From: Atherinomorus stipes
Taxonomy: Eukaryota; Chordata; Actinopteri; Atheriniformes; Atherinidae
Length of the DNA: 64,000 nucleotides
NCBI GenBank assembly: GCA_023101725.1
Contig: JALJCO010013441.1
Span: 186,001 to 250,000 of the forward strand
Direction of reading: 5' to 3'
The notes under the pieces were generated by a model. That model did not search any database. It was not told where the DNA came from and saw only the letters and a list, made by a program, of their open reading frames with translations. Position 1 is the stretch's first letter, and each line of letters starts with the position of its first letter. The position numbers were made by a program, and so were the translations under genes. Of the stretch, positions 23,030-34,094 are shown piece by piece.

Positions 23030-24209
23030 AAAAAACTAAAATTTAAATAGACAAAGATAACACGAGTAAACACAAAATGCAGTTTTAAATGAAGATTTTT
23101 ATTAGTAAGGGAGGAAAAAAATCCAAACCTACATAGGACCTGCCTGACAAAGCGAAGTAGACCGAAAAGATCCTCAAAAACTAGACATCATGCTGTGATC
23201 CAAAGAAATTCAGGAACAACTGAGAAACAAAGTCATTGAGATCTATCAGTCTGGAAAAGGTTCCAAAGCCATTTCTAAAGCTTTGGGACTCCAGAGAACC
23301 ACAGTGAGAGCCATTATCCACAAATGGTGAAAACATGGAACAGTGGTGAACCTTCCCAGGAGGGGCCGGCCGACCAAAATGACCCCAAGAGCACAGCGAC
23401 AACTCATCCAAGAGGTCACAAAAGACCCCACAAAAGAGCAAAAAGAACAAAGGCTCGTCTCAGTTTAGCCAGAAAGCATCTTGATGATCCCCAAGACTTT
23501 TGGGAAAATACTCTGTGGACTGACGAGACACAAGTGGAACTTTCTGGAAGGTGGAGGTCCCATTACATCTGGCGTAAAAGTAACACGGCATTTCAGAAAA
23601 GGAACATCATAGCAACAGTAAAATATGGTGGTTTTAGTGTGATGGTCTGGGGCTGTTTTGCTGCTTCAGGACCTGGAAGACTTGCTGTGGTAAATGGAAC
23701 CATGAATTCTGCTTCTACCAAAAAATCCTGAAGGAGAACGTCCGGCCATCTGTTGGTGACCTTAAGCTGAAGCAGCACTTGGGTTCTGCAGCAGAACAAT
23801 GATCCAGAACACACCAGCAAGTCCACCTCTGAATGGCTTAAGAACAACAAAATGAAGACTTTGGAGTGGCCTAGTCAAAGCCCCCACCTGAACCCCATTG
23901 AGATGCTGTGGCATGACCTTAAAAAGGCGGTTCATGCTGGAAAAGCCTCCAATGTAGCTGAATTACAACAGGTGGAACAACCAGTTATTAGGTTTAGGGA
24001 GCAATCACTTTTTCACACAGGGCCATGGGGGTTTGGATTTCCCCCCCTTCCTAATAAAAACCATTTAAAAACTGCATTTTGCGTTTACTTGTGTTATCTT
24101 TGTCTAATATTTACATTTGTTTGATGATCTGAAACATTTAAGTGTGACAAACATGCAAAATAATAAGAAATTTAGGAAGGGGGTAAACAGTTTTTCACAC
24201 AGCTGTATA
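23030..24209 (+). mobile_element. Tc1-like transposon, family A (defective)
   Basis: The transposase reads in plus orientation: helix-turn-helix part with CAGTCTGGAAAAGGTTCCAA (about 23250), catalytic motif WTDET at about 23518, second Asp with HTSKS at about 23800, third acidic residue in NPIEMLWHDLKK at about 23895. This is the DDE triad of Tc1/mariner enzymes. At least two frame breaks (near 23735 and 23850) destroy the gene. Subterminal inverted repeats (CAAAATGCAGTTTTAAATGA at 23075; TTTAAAAACTGCATTTTGCG at 24065) are present. The right tip CACACAGCTGTATAA survives; the left tip is lost. Confidence 0.88.
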
Positions 24210-25916
24210 AGCTCTGGCTCATAGTCAGAAATGACCATGACACATCAAATAAGACTGTGCACCCGAGTGAGCACGGGAAGTTTGATGACATTTCCTCATT
24301 ATGGATGACCTTTAATATTTAAAAGATATTTCTGGAGTCGGGGTTGCATTATAGAGAATAAAAAGGAAAACAGGAGAAGTGACAGATTCCTTCTGACCCA
24401 AATGCAAATTCTATCCCTGGAAAATTCACACATTTCGGAAGCAAAGCGCTCATCTTTCACTTGCTATTTCCATCCGTCTGCGAGGCTCAAAGCCACGCAG
24501 ATCCCTCCTCTACAGACACACTCCTGCCCTTTCCCCTGCCTACTCATTTCTAGCTAATCTTAAAGGTATTGATCCGTTTGTTTCAGAGGAGTCATGGGAA
24601 ATACTTGAGAGGTCTGAGAAGAAGTTTGTTTCAAACTGAGTCGAAAAACTGAGACCAAGACAACCCTGAGTGAGCTGAGATGAAGTTTAACTCAGAACAT
24701 TGCAGACGAACCTTTATTCATGTAACTTAACCCGGCTCTCTAAACTTAATCCTAACATTGTGGCCACGCTGTAGCTTGTACACAACTCTGAAAATATCTG
24801 ACAGTAATAGGTTAGTGTTGACTCGTAACAAGTCTACAGAGATAAACGTCCAAATTGGGGCTCTTTAATTCCCAGACATGATTATTTAAGGTCCCTCTGT
24901 AATATCTTGACTGCGTGGGAACTGTTTCTTCCAGGAAGACTACAAGGCAGACTTGTACAAATTATGAATAGCTCTTTATGCTCTGCTAATAAGATAAATC
25001 CAGCGCCACCCACACAGATTTTGGGGGGTAAGGGAGTAATCCTGGTTTGTAAAGTAGGACGATAAATGACTTGGATTTCCAATTCCCCCTTCCTGAAGGT
25101 TGCAGGGAACGGCTAATCCAGATGGCTGCAAGCCACACACACAGCAGACCACTACAAATCCTGGTCTGGCAGGTCTGGTCTGCAGGGCAGTCGTGCCAAC
25201 TTTTTCTAATAAAGAAGCCACAGTTTATCGCCGAAGTCCCAGAATTAGAGACAAATCTGTCATAAATTACTGTGCTGCAGAAGAACAAATATGCTTGAAG
25301 TTTCATTTTTAAAAGTTCAAATTTCTTTGATACAAACCTTTATTCTCTCTGCAGAAGCCTCTGCTTGGATAAAATCATATAAGGCAGAAAACTGAGGTGC
25401 TGTGATAGTCATTTAGATTAACAGCTTTCAGTTTATGAGTGTGTTACTGATCCTGTAAACTTGAGGTGCAGTAGTTGTGTTCATTTGCAAATTTTAAAGA
25501 AAAAGGAGGCTAAACTGAACTCTTTCAGACAGAATTAAACAATTTAAGAAACAAAGGATTCAAAATTTTCTTTTCAATCAACACAAACAATGTGAAATTT
25601 GGGAAAGGAAGGTCCGTTTTAACTTTCCCCATCTCCTCTGCCTCCACATTGCTCTTAAATGCATCTGATCATGCAGACGGAGTGATGTATGCTCCTTCTG
25701 AACTCTTAATTACCCTGTACTCTTACGTTATTTCTGAAGTTACTTCCTGGTTTTTAAGCTGTTAGCTAAGTGTAGCTTAAGCTATGCTAGGTTGGCATAC
25801 AGAGATGTTATTGCTAGCATAAAGAGTAAGTTAAGCTAGGTCAGCACAGTTTTAACAATGCCAACGCAATAAAGCAGCATCGCTATCATGACACATGGCA
25901 GAGACAGTTAAACTAG
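24210..25916. other. Intron 3 sequence, no gene seen
   Basis: Apparently unique AT-rich intron with a stretch near 25740-25860 rich in GCTAG/TTAGC words. No splice-bounded exon was found. Confidence 0.5.
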
Positions 25917-27004
25917 AAATGCAGACTGTTTCTACAAACATGTGTGAAAGAATGTGTCGCTCTCAGGAGCTCCGTGAATTCCAGCGTGGAACTGTGATAG
26001 TATGCCACCTGTGCAACAAATCCAGCTGTATTATAAGAAAATGGAAGTGTTTGGGAACGACAGCGACTCAGCCACGAAGTGGTCGGCCACGTAAACTGAT
26101 GGAGCGGGTCAGCGGATGCTGAAGCTCATAGTGAGAAGAGGTGGCCAACTTTCTGCAGAGTCAATCACTACAGACCTCCAAACTTCATGTGGCCTTTAGA
26201 TCAGCTCAAGAACAGTGACAGAGAGCTTCATGGAATGGGTTTCCATGGCGATCAGCTGCATCCATCCATACATTGCCAAGTCAATGCAAAGCGTGGATGC
26301 AGTGGTGGAAAGCAGCCGCCACTGGACTCTAGAGCAGTGAAGGCGTTCTCTGGAGGGACCAATCACGCTTCTCCATCTGGCAATCTGATGGAGGAGTCTG
26401 GGTTTGGCGGTTACCAGGACAGTGGTACTTGTCTGACTGCATTGTGCCAAGTGTAAAGTTAGGTGGAGAGAGTATTATGGTGTGGGGGTGTTTTTTCAGG
26501 AGCTGGGCTTGGCCCCTTAGTTCCAGTGAAAGGAACTCTGAATGCTTCAGCATAACAAGACATTATAGGCAATTCCATGCTCCCAACTTTGTGGGACCAG
26601 TTTGGAGCTGGCCCCTTCCTCTTCCAACATGACTGTGCACCAGTGCACAAAGCAGGTCCATAAAGACCTGGATGCAGAGTCTGGTGTGGAGGAACTGGAC
26701 TGGCCTGCACAGAGTCCTGACCTCAACCCCATAGAACATCTTTGGGATGAATTAGAGCGGAGACTGAGAGCCAGGCCTTCTGGTCCAACAGCAGTGTGAC
26801 CTCACAAATGTGCTCTGGAAGGGTCAAAGATTCCCAGAAACACTCCTAAACCTTGTGGACAGCCTTCCCAGAAGAGTGAAGCTGTTCTAGCTGTAAAGGT
26901 GGACCAACATCATCATCCTGAACCCTATGGATCAGGAATGGGATGTCACTGAAGCTCATATGCGAGTCAAGGCAGGTGAGCAAATACTTTTGGGGATATC
27001 GTGT
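25917..27004 (+). mobile_element. Tc1-like transposon, family B, plus copy (defective)
   Basis: Transposase fragments in several frames: NMCERMCRSQELREFQRGTV at 25940, and LDWPAQSPDLNPIEHLWDEL at about 26697, which carries the third catalytic acid. It ends at CAAATACTTTTGGGGATATC near 26996, a Tc1 terminal repeat. Compared with the minus copy at 30592-31705 it lacks about 45 bp after position 26022 and has lost its left terminal repeat. Confidence 0.85.
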
Positions 27005-28432
27005 ATGTCAAGTTCTTGTTAATTTCACAACATTGTCATAAATCTAGTTGTGGTCATGCTCCATTTAGCCCCCGTAGTGCTGCCTCGCTGTAAGCTTGCT
27101 GCTGTAGTTAGTGAAAAGCCAACAGTGAGGACTGAATGGAGTCAGAGATCCATCTAGTGGACAAAAAGGCGCAACCGCATTATTCTAAGCCACTCCCACA
27201 CTGAACAGTATTCACCGTTTTATGAGAAATATAATGCATACCTACAAAACTCTGGCTATTATGGATTTAATGTAAATAAGCCAATAAATCTTGCACTTTA
27301 AGACTTAAGCTTACCATATTAAACCAGCTGCTATATCCACAATACAACATCTTATATTGCATACAACATTTAAATTAGTATGCTATTTAACTATCATAGA
27401 CACTTGTAGAGAGCATGTTAGTTGAGGCTTGGACTGTTCAGTGCAATAACTCCAAAATTTTTGTCCTAATTTTTTTTAATTTAACTATTTTTCAGGCAAT
27501 GCAAGTTTTTTTTTTTTTTTTTTTCCAAAATGTCCACGAAATTCTCATGAAATTTCCCCCAAACTGCCTGTCTGAGCAACTTCAGACTGTAAAATGTTCA
27601 TGTGAACCAAAAATCTGTCATTTACATCAAACTTCAATCAAAACACAGATGTTGCTGTAAGTGATTTTAATTAGACGAAGTTGCACCTGTAAAAACCAGT
27701 AACTGCCGATGAGGATGTCTTTACTGGTGTTATTCCAGTTATTCACTGTTGATAGTTGAGAAAAGGTTAATAAAGAGAGACCTTTATAACTACTATTATC
27801 ACTTTTTGATATTAAATTGCTTCAGTATATGATGCTTCAGTCTGAGATTTAAAATTTAAAGTTAACAAAACAAAAAGATGAACTTGAAAAGTGCATTTTT
27901 TTTGTAATTATCTTCCAATTTCTGTCCTTCCCAAATAAAAAAAAGAAAAAATGCAGCAACAGCTCATTTATTTACCAGCATCTTCAGCACAAGCTCTTTC
28001 TTCCTCTCCACCAGCAGTGGCTGTGCATCATCACTCAGCAGCATATTATATGTTTATTGCATGAAAGTTATTGCAGAATTTGAGCAAAAAATATGTCTTT
28101 TGAATGTTTTGAGAAATTCCTGCTGCAGTAAATCGCAGAAAAATTCATGCACTGTGTTGGCTGGACAGCCTGAATCAACACCAACGGCAGTGTTGTTGCC
28201 GTGGCACCAGTGATAATGACTCCAATCTGCTGAGCTGAACGCAGGGTGATGTAATCATCTATAAACTCTGTCCTGAGGCGAGGACTCGCTGTAAGAACAA
28301 TCTCTGATGCAATCACAGCGACTGTAGACGAGTCAGTAGCCATGCGAGCAGCAACATCACGATTCCTATAACATTTTTGCTCTCTGAGAAGGAAACTATT
28401 TATGGATATATTATAAAAGACTAACTCAAACC
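27005..28432. other. Intron 3 sequence, no gene seen
   Basis: AT-rich. It contains a poly-T run (27507-27524). No coding signal was found. Confidence 0.5.
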
Positions 28433-28899
28433 TACAGTCGTCCTCAAAATTATTCATACCCTCCAATTAAAATAGGAAAAAATTCTGGTTGGTTAAAAAA
28501 AATAAAAGTTGAAATTAAAAGTAATAATTAAAAAATTCTATAAATATATTAATTTGAAATTGTGGTTCCAAATAAATATTGAAAACAAAAAATAACACAA
28601 GTAAACACGCATGATGGGTCTCTGAAACAAATTTTTTTTTTTTTTGTCCAATCAGACGTCTGCACATGTTGACTGCAATGTTGGTCCACTGTTCACAGGA
28701 AAGATGTTCTAATGTGTCCGGGGACAGTTTTGTTTTTTTACTCTTATTTCCAACCACAATTCAAAAGCAATTCCTAGTTGTACTAAATTCTAATTTTCAA
28801 AATTTGTATTTAGTATTAGTTTCTTGTTATCTAAAATTACGATTGTCAATTTAGCCTTTTCTTTGATTGGAGGGTATAAATAATTTTGAGGACGACGTT
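28433..28899. mobile_element. MITE with ACAGTCGTCCTCAAAATTAT termini, TA-flanked
   Basis: The left end ACAGTCGTCCTCAAAATTAT and right end ATAATTTTGAGGACGACGT are inverted repeats with TA at both borders, as for Tc1/mariner-type insertion. The interior holds a T-run and GTCCACTGTTCACAGGAA shared with the MITE at 6506-6935. Confidence 0.7.
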
Positions 28900-29050
28900 A
28901 CACCTGAAGCTGCTGTGATCAGATTATTAATTGATTTGTGAGTTGAAAAAGCCAATTTGAAAATTGTTTAACACATTGAGACTAAAAATGCCAAACCCCC
29001 TTGTTTTGTGTCTATAATTGGAATATTTTCCGCTTTTAATTGCTTTAGAT

Positions 29051-29181
29051 CACAGTGGTAGGCAACTCTGGTTCTCAAGGGCCGGCATCCTGCAGGTATT
29101 AGGAATTTCCCTGCTGCAACACACCTGACAGGCTTGTGAAGAGTTTGATGTCAAGTTCTGCTCAATTACTCATTGATCCGA
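29051..29181. mobile_element. hAT-type MITE, left half
   Basis: GTGGTAGGCAACTCTGG and AGGGCCGGCATCCTGCAGG match the hAT MITE at 5727-5916. It stops at ATTGATCCGA and resumes at 31878 with the same ten bases, so an insertion of about 2.7 kb split it. Confidence 0.72.
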
Positions 29182-29607
29182 CCTGTTCTCACAAAAATAC
29201 ATGAAATGAGCACGAACAACCTCGAGGTCCTACCACTTATTTACGTGTCCCTGAAACATAACTGCTTCAAATTACGCGCTACTGACATGTAAGGTTGTGC
29301 AATTGTACGTCAATGGTGAAGCTTTTCGTGTCCCAGTCACAAACTTTTCTGCTTCAAATGACATGCTGCTGATAAAAATGTGCAATGTTAAGTCAACAAG
29401 TCCTCCGAAAAATTGCACCCTTATAGTTTTTGTGCACAAAAATACAGACTTTAGTTACGCTGGAGTTTGCATGTTCTCATAGATTCTCTCTGGGTTCTCC
29501 CGCTTTCTCCCACCATCCAAAGACATTATGTTAGGTTTAAGAATAACTTTTTTTTTTTCCCAACCTGGATCTTATTTCTAGAAGTATATACGTGCATTTA
29601 CTCACAG

Positions 29608-30115
29608 GTAAAGTTTCTGCAGCACTTTGAGTGCTATGGAAGATATGTTGAGTCACCCTTCGGTGTAAATCCAGTATAATGATTGAGACGGGGCAGTAAC
29701 TATAGAAAGCATCATCTGCAGCAAAGCTCCTTGATTTTCACCAATACTTTAAGTAGAATGAACGAACAAACGAGTCCTATTGTCCTGTGAGTTCAGACTT
29801 AGCTTTCTGTTAGTTATCAGGGTGTTCTACACACTTTTGGGGGCCACACATTCATGATGCGCGCTTCCGTAGTACAGCTGAGAAGAGCAACTTGCTACCC
29901 AGACAATATACAATTTGTGAAACTCTGAACTCAGGACAATAGTACTCATTCGTTGGTTCATTCTACTTAAAACGTTGATGAAATCAAGGAGTTTTACTGC
30001 AGATAATGTCTTATATAAAGGCTGCACCGTCTCCGCCATTTTACTGAATGTACACCAAAGGGCGACTCAACGTAATATCTTCCCAAGGAGTCAAAGTGAT
30101 GCAGAAACTTGACTA
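29608..30115. repeat. Fold-back palindrome 1
   Basis: The left arm 29608-29808 (GTAAAGTTTCTGCAGCACTT to CCTGTGAGTTCAG) and right arm 29925-30115 (CTGAACTCAGGACAATAG to GCAGAAACTTGAC) are imperfect inverted copies with a spacer of about 115 bp. Confidence 0.7.
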
Positions 30116-30154
30116 TAAATATTGAATAATGAATATTTAAGTTTTTAATGTATA

Positions 30155-30552
30155 TGTATGCGATCCATAGTCTTTCATTTTGACTACATTCTTTCAGATT
30201 TTTGGGTTGTCGGCGTGTTGCCTGGTGAAACCTGGAATCGATATCCGGTTTTTTATGGACGATAGACATTTGGTCTGTGGTAAAATCCGCTCCTCGAGCG
30301 ACTATCCGGCAGGTTGGCTCGTTACCTCTGCAAAGCTGCATGACATGAGGTAATTCAGGTGGCGTTGGGGAAGGAATGCATCTAGCCGTTGCGGGATAGT
30401 GGCTGTCGAGGAACAGACTTGGTCACAGAGCAGTTGCCCATTGTCGAGAAGGTCGGGAGATTGATTCTAGGTTTCACCAGGCAACATGCCAACGACCAAA
30501 AAGCCCAAAAGAATGTAGGCTTCATCAAAATGAAGAAAACTATGGATCATAG
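30155..30552. repeat. Fold-back palindrome 2
   Basis: The left arm about 30155-30242 (GGGTTGTCGGCGTGTTGCCT) pairs with the right arm about 30463-30552 (AGGCAACATGCCAACGACC); the spacer is about 220 bp. Confidence 0.68.
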
Positions 30553-30591
30553 AAACTGAATGGATATGAAAAACATAAATGTAGTCCGTAT

Positions 30592-31705
30592 GCAGCTAGA
30601 ACAGCTTCATCTCTTCTGGGAAGGCTGTCCACAAGGTTTAGGAGTGTTTCTGGGAATCTTTGACCATCTTCCAGAAGCACATTTGTGAGGTCACACTGAT
30701 GTTGGACCAGAAGGCCTGGCTCTCAGTCTCCGCTCTGATTCATCCCAAAAGCTGTTCTATGGGGTTGAGGTCAGGACTCTGAGCAGGCCAGTCCAGTTCC
30801 TCCACACCAGACTCTGCATCCAGGTCTTTATGGACCTGCTTTGTGGTGCACAGTCATGTTGGAAGAGGAAGGGGCCAGCTCCAAACTGGTCCCACAAAGT
30901 TGGGAGCATGGAATATTCCAGAATGTCTTGGTATGCTGAAGCATTCAGAGTTCCTTTCACTGGAACTAAGGGGCCAACATGCTCCTGAAAAACACCCCCA
31001 CACCATAATACCCCCTCCACCAAACTTTACACTTGGCACAATGCAGTCAGACAAGTACCGTTGTCCTGGCAACCACCAAACCCAGACTCCTCCATCAGAT
31101 TTCCAGATGGGGAAGCGTGATTGGTCCCTCCAGAGAACGCCTCCACTGCTCTAGAGTCCAGTGGCGGCTGCTTTCCACCACTGCATCCACGCTTTGCATT
31201 GCACTTGGTGATGTATGGATGGATGCAGCTGATCGCCATGGAAACCCATTCCATGAAGCTCTCTGTCACTGTTCTGAGCTGATCTGAAGGCCACATGAAG
31301 TTTGGAGGTCTGTAATTGATTCTTCTGAAAGTTGGCAACCTCTTCACACTATGAGCTTCAGCATCCGCTGACCCGCTCCGTCAGTTTACGTGGACGATAA
31401 CTTCGTGGCTGGGTCGCTGTCGTTCCCAAACACTTCCATTTTCTTATAATACAACTGACAGTTGACTGTGGAATATTTAGGAGTGAGGAAATTTCACCAC
31501 TGGATTGTTGCACAGGTGGCATCCTATCACAGTTCCACGCTGGAATTCACTGATTCCTGAGAGCGACACATTCTTTCACACGTTTGTAGAAACAGTCTGC
31601 ATGCCGAGCTGCTTCATTTATACTCCTGTGGACATGGAAGTGATGGAACACCTGATTCCCAAAATTTGGATGGTTGATCAAATACTTTTGGCAATATAGT
31701 GTCTA
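30592..31705 (-). mobile_element. Tc1-like transposon, family B, minus copy (defective)
   Basis: Reverse complement of most of 25917-27004 and more complete at its 5' end. The terminal repeat CAAATACTTTTGGCAATATA (about 31680) is present. The transposase frame is broken in several places. The 3' terminal repeat is missing at the 30592 side. Confidence 0.85.
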
Positions 31706-31877
31706 TAGTGTGTATTGTGTATCTATATGCAGCTTGCAACCCAGAGGGGTGTGGTGTCATGGGCGGGTCGTGGTTAGGGTTAGATTTTACCGTGCTCTAG
31801 GTGTGGTGGGCGTATCGTGTACTATGGTCACTGCGCGACACGCCTCTGTCTTGCTAGCTGCAGACAGACCCTTCTCG

Positions 31878-31945
31878 ATTGATCCGAGTCAGGTGTGTTG
31901 CAGTAGAAAAACTCGAAGTCCGGAGTTGCCTACCTCTGCTTTAAA
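31878..31945. mobile_element. hAT-type MITE, right half
   Basis: GTCAGGTGTGTTGCAGTAG and GTCCGGAGTTGCCTACCTCT complete the element begun at 29051. Confidence 0.7.
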
Positions 31946-34094
31946 AGACACAATGACCCGTTAGTTTTACATTTGATGAACAGAATCCACTGAAACGACT
32001 GTGTAAATGAGTGTTAGCTTAAAGCCACACACCTTTATTCAAACAGTGGACAGATAATCTACATCCTTTCAGTCGAAGCCTTAATGAGCCTTAAAAGCCG
32101 TCAGTGAAACTGACCTTTTGTGGAATTTACTTCTTCCAATTAACGCTGCTCTTTTCAGCGGTTGTGTGTTCATGAGTGTTTTTCTGTGTCTGCATAAGGA
32201 CAACAGCACAAACCCAGAGTTCCCAAACCCCAGCTAAATGACAAGTGCACACACACGAAATCCAGCTGTCACATCGCCGCCGGAGATCCAGGCTGAAAAC
32301 AAAGATTTAATAAATGACGAGGAGCTGCGGTGTGCACAGTCAACCGGCCAGACAAGCGTTTGATTTTCCTCAAGGACTCAATTTCCCCTGCACCAGAAAA
32401 CACACACATTTTGTTTTGGGTTAGGCAACATAAGTTTAACTTCAGCCTATACCCTTTCGGTCATGAATTGTAAGGACTGATGTGGTTTATGGACATAATC
32501 TAGTTGATTTAAAATGTTTTTTTTATGTGCTTGACCGAATAAAATTACTACTACTACTACACACAAAAACAATTCAATCACGTGTCTGAGATAAATGGTG
32601 CAAATGTGCAGCGCAGCAGGTTGAAGTCCCAGAGTTTTTACAGATATGGAGACAAAAATCTCACTCTTTATGTTGGGATTTCCCTTCTGGGATGAAAAGT
32701 ATTTTTCATTTCATTCATTAATTTAATTTCATTGGAAAGTAAAGAAAGGATCAATCTCCAAAACTCTCAAGGTTTTCAACCTCTGCATGTTTTAAAGTGA
32801 GATGAGTTTTCTCGATGGGCTTCCTCTGAGTGACAATGTCTGCTGCATGCAGAGGTGGGAAAGTGACGTCAGAGGTGAAACCTTGAGTTTTACATGGTGC
32901 TTCCTAATTTGTTACAAGCACAAAACACAGAAAGACTGTTTGAGATGTAAAAAATCCAAAACTCATCTGTTCATCACCTGGAACATCTAGATGTTTTTGC
33001 TAATCAAACCACAAACCATTGCTGCTTCATAGTTTTGATTTAAAGGGGGGCGGCGAGAATAAGTAAAGGAACGGGGATATGGTGGATTATAAAAAAAGGG
33101 GAGAAAAAAAATAAAAAAAAATAATAATATTTTGTTGTTTTTATAGAATAAAGAGGGGTGGTGAAAAGAAGGGTGGTGGGGCATTACGTATGATCTGATT
33201 AATCAACTAATCTTCAAAATAATTGATGACTAGTCGATTATTAAAATAATCACTGGTGGTAGCCCTGGACTGAATAACATAAACCTTTCACCTATTTTCC
33301 TGTCTCCCCCTCATACTGCAGGTTTAATATCATCTCTCTGCAGGATGTGTCTTTGTTTGGATGCATGCTGTCCAGAAACACTTGTGCACCTCACACATGC
33401 ACGGCGAGCAAAGCAAACACACAGCGGGAGATATGGATTTCTGTTGATGACCACGTCTGAGTCGCCTCGGGCTGCACACCTGTGGAGGGGAAGCGCGATA
33501 ATCGGCTGTCAACAACACGTTTGACGCAGTCTGTGGTGCGTTTGCATCTCCAAAAACACAGGAAACAGATACAGGCTGAGTCTGGATGCAAAGCCTCCAC
33601 AACATGAAGTGAATGTGACAGCACCTGTCAGCTGATGCTTTAAGTCGGTGTCAGAGAGAAAAATCACACAAGGGAGCCAGGAAAAAAAGGGTTTCATTAA
33701 AATGAATTCTCTCAAACCCTCATTCATCTTTCTGACAGGCGTTCGATCGGGTTCAGATCCAGGATGAAATCACTGCATGTGTGGATTTGATTGCAATTCT
33801 GAGTCACATGTCACAATCATGGCTGAAGGCATGTAGGGAGGAACCAGACAAAGGACCACAGGTTGGTCAAATTAGCTGAGACCAGTTAGATGATATACTG
33901 ATGACAAGCGAGGAGCAGATGAGGAACTAACGAGCAGGAGTGATGGGAAGACTAGGAAACAAACTAAAAAGAAAAGAACCAGGACTAACCCGACAGAACA
34001 AGAACCCAAAGACCACAAACACATGAGGGTCCAATGAAACACCTGAGAATGTGACGCAGTAATTGGCCAATTCATGAGGACAACTTTCAGGAAC
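31946..34094. other. Intron 3 sequence with LINE-like tail and hAT fragment
   Basis: No gene seen. 32380-32562 ends AATAAAATT followed by (ACT)n, like a LINE 3' tail. 33195-33272 (GACTAGTCGATTATTAAAAT then AGCCCTGG) looks like the end of a hAT-type MITE. 33040-33185 is an A/G-rich tract of doubtful quality. Confidence 0.45.

Larger units (their letters stand above)
29182..31887. mobile_element. Compound insertion inside the hAT MITE
   Basis: Flanked by direct repeat ATTGATCCGA (29172-29181 and 31878-31887). It starts CCTGTTCTCACAAAAATAC and ends CAGACCCTTCTCG. Inside are two fold-back palindromes (29608-30115 and 30155-30552) and a minus-oriented Tc1 family B copy. The class of the outer element is unknown; the termini I can see are not inverted repeats of each other. 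Confidence 0.6.

Noticed and set aside
23324..24124. Functional Tc1 transposase
   Set aside because: The catalytic motifs are present but fall in different frames with internal stops, and the left terminal repeat is truncated.
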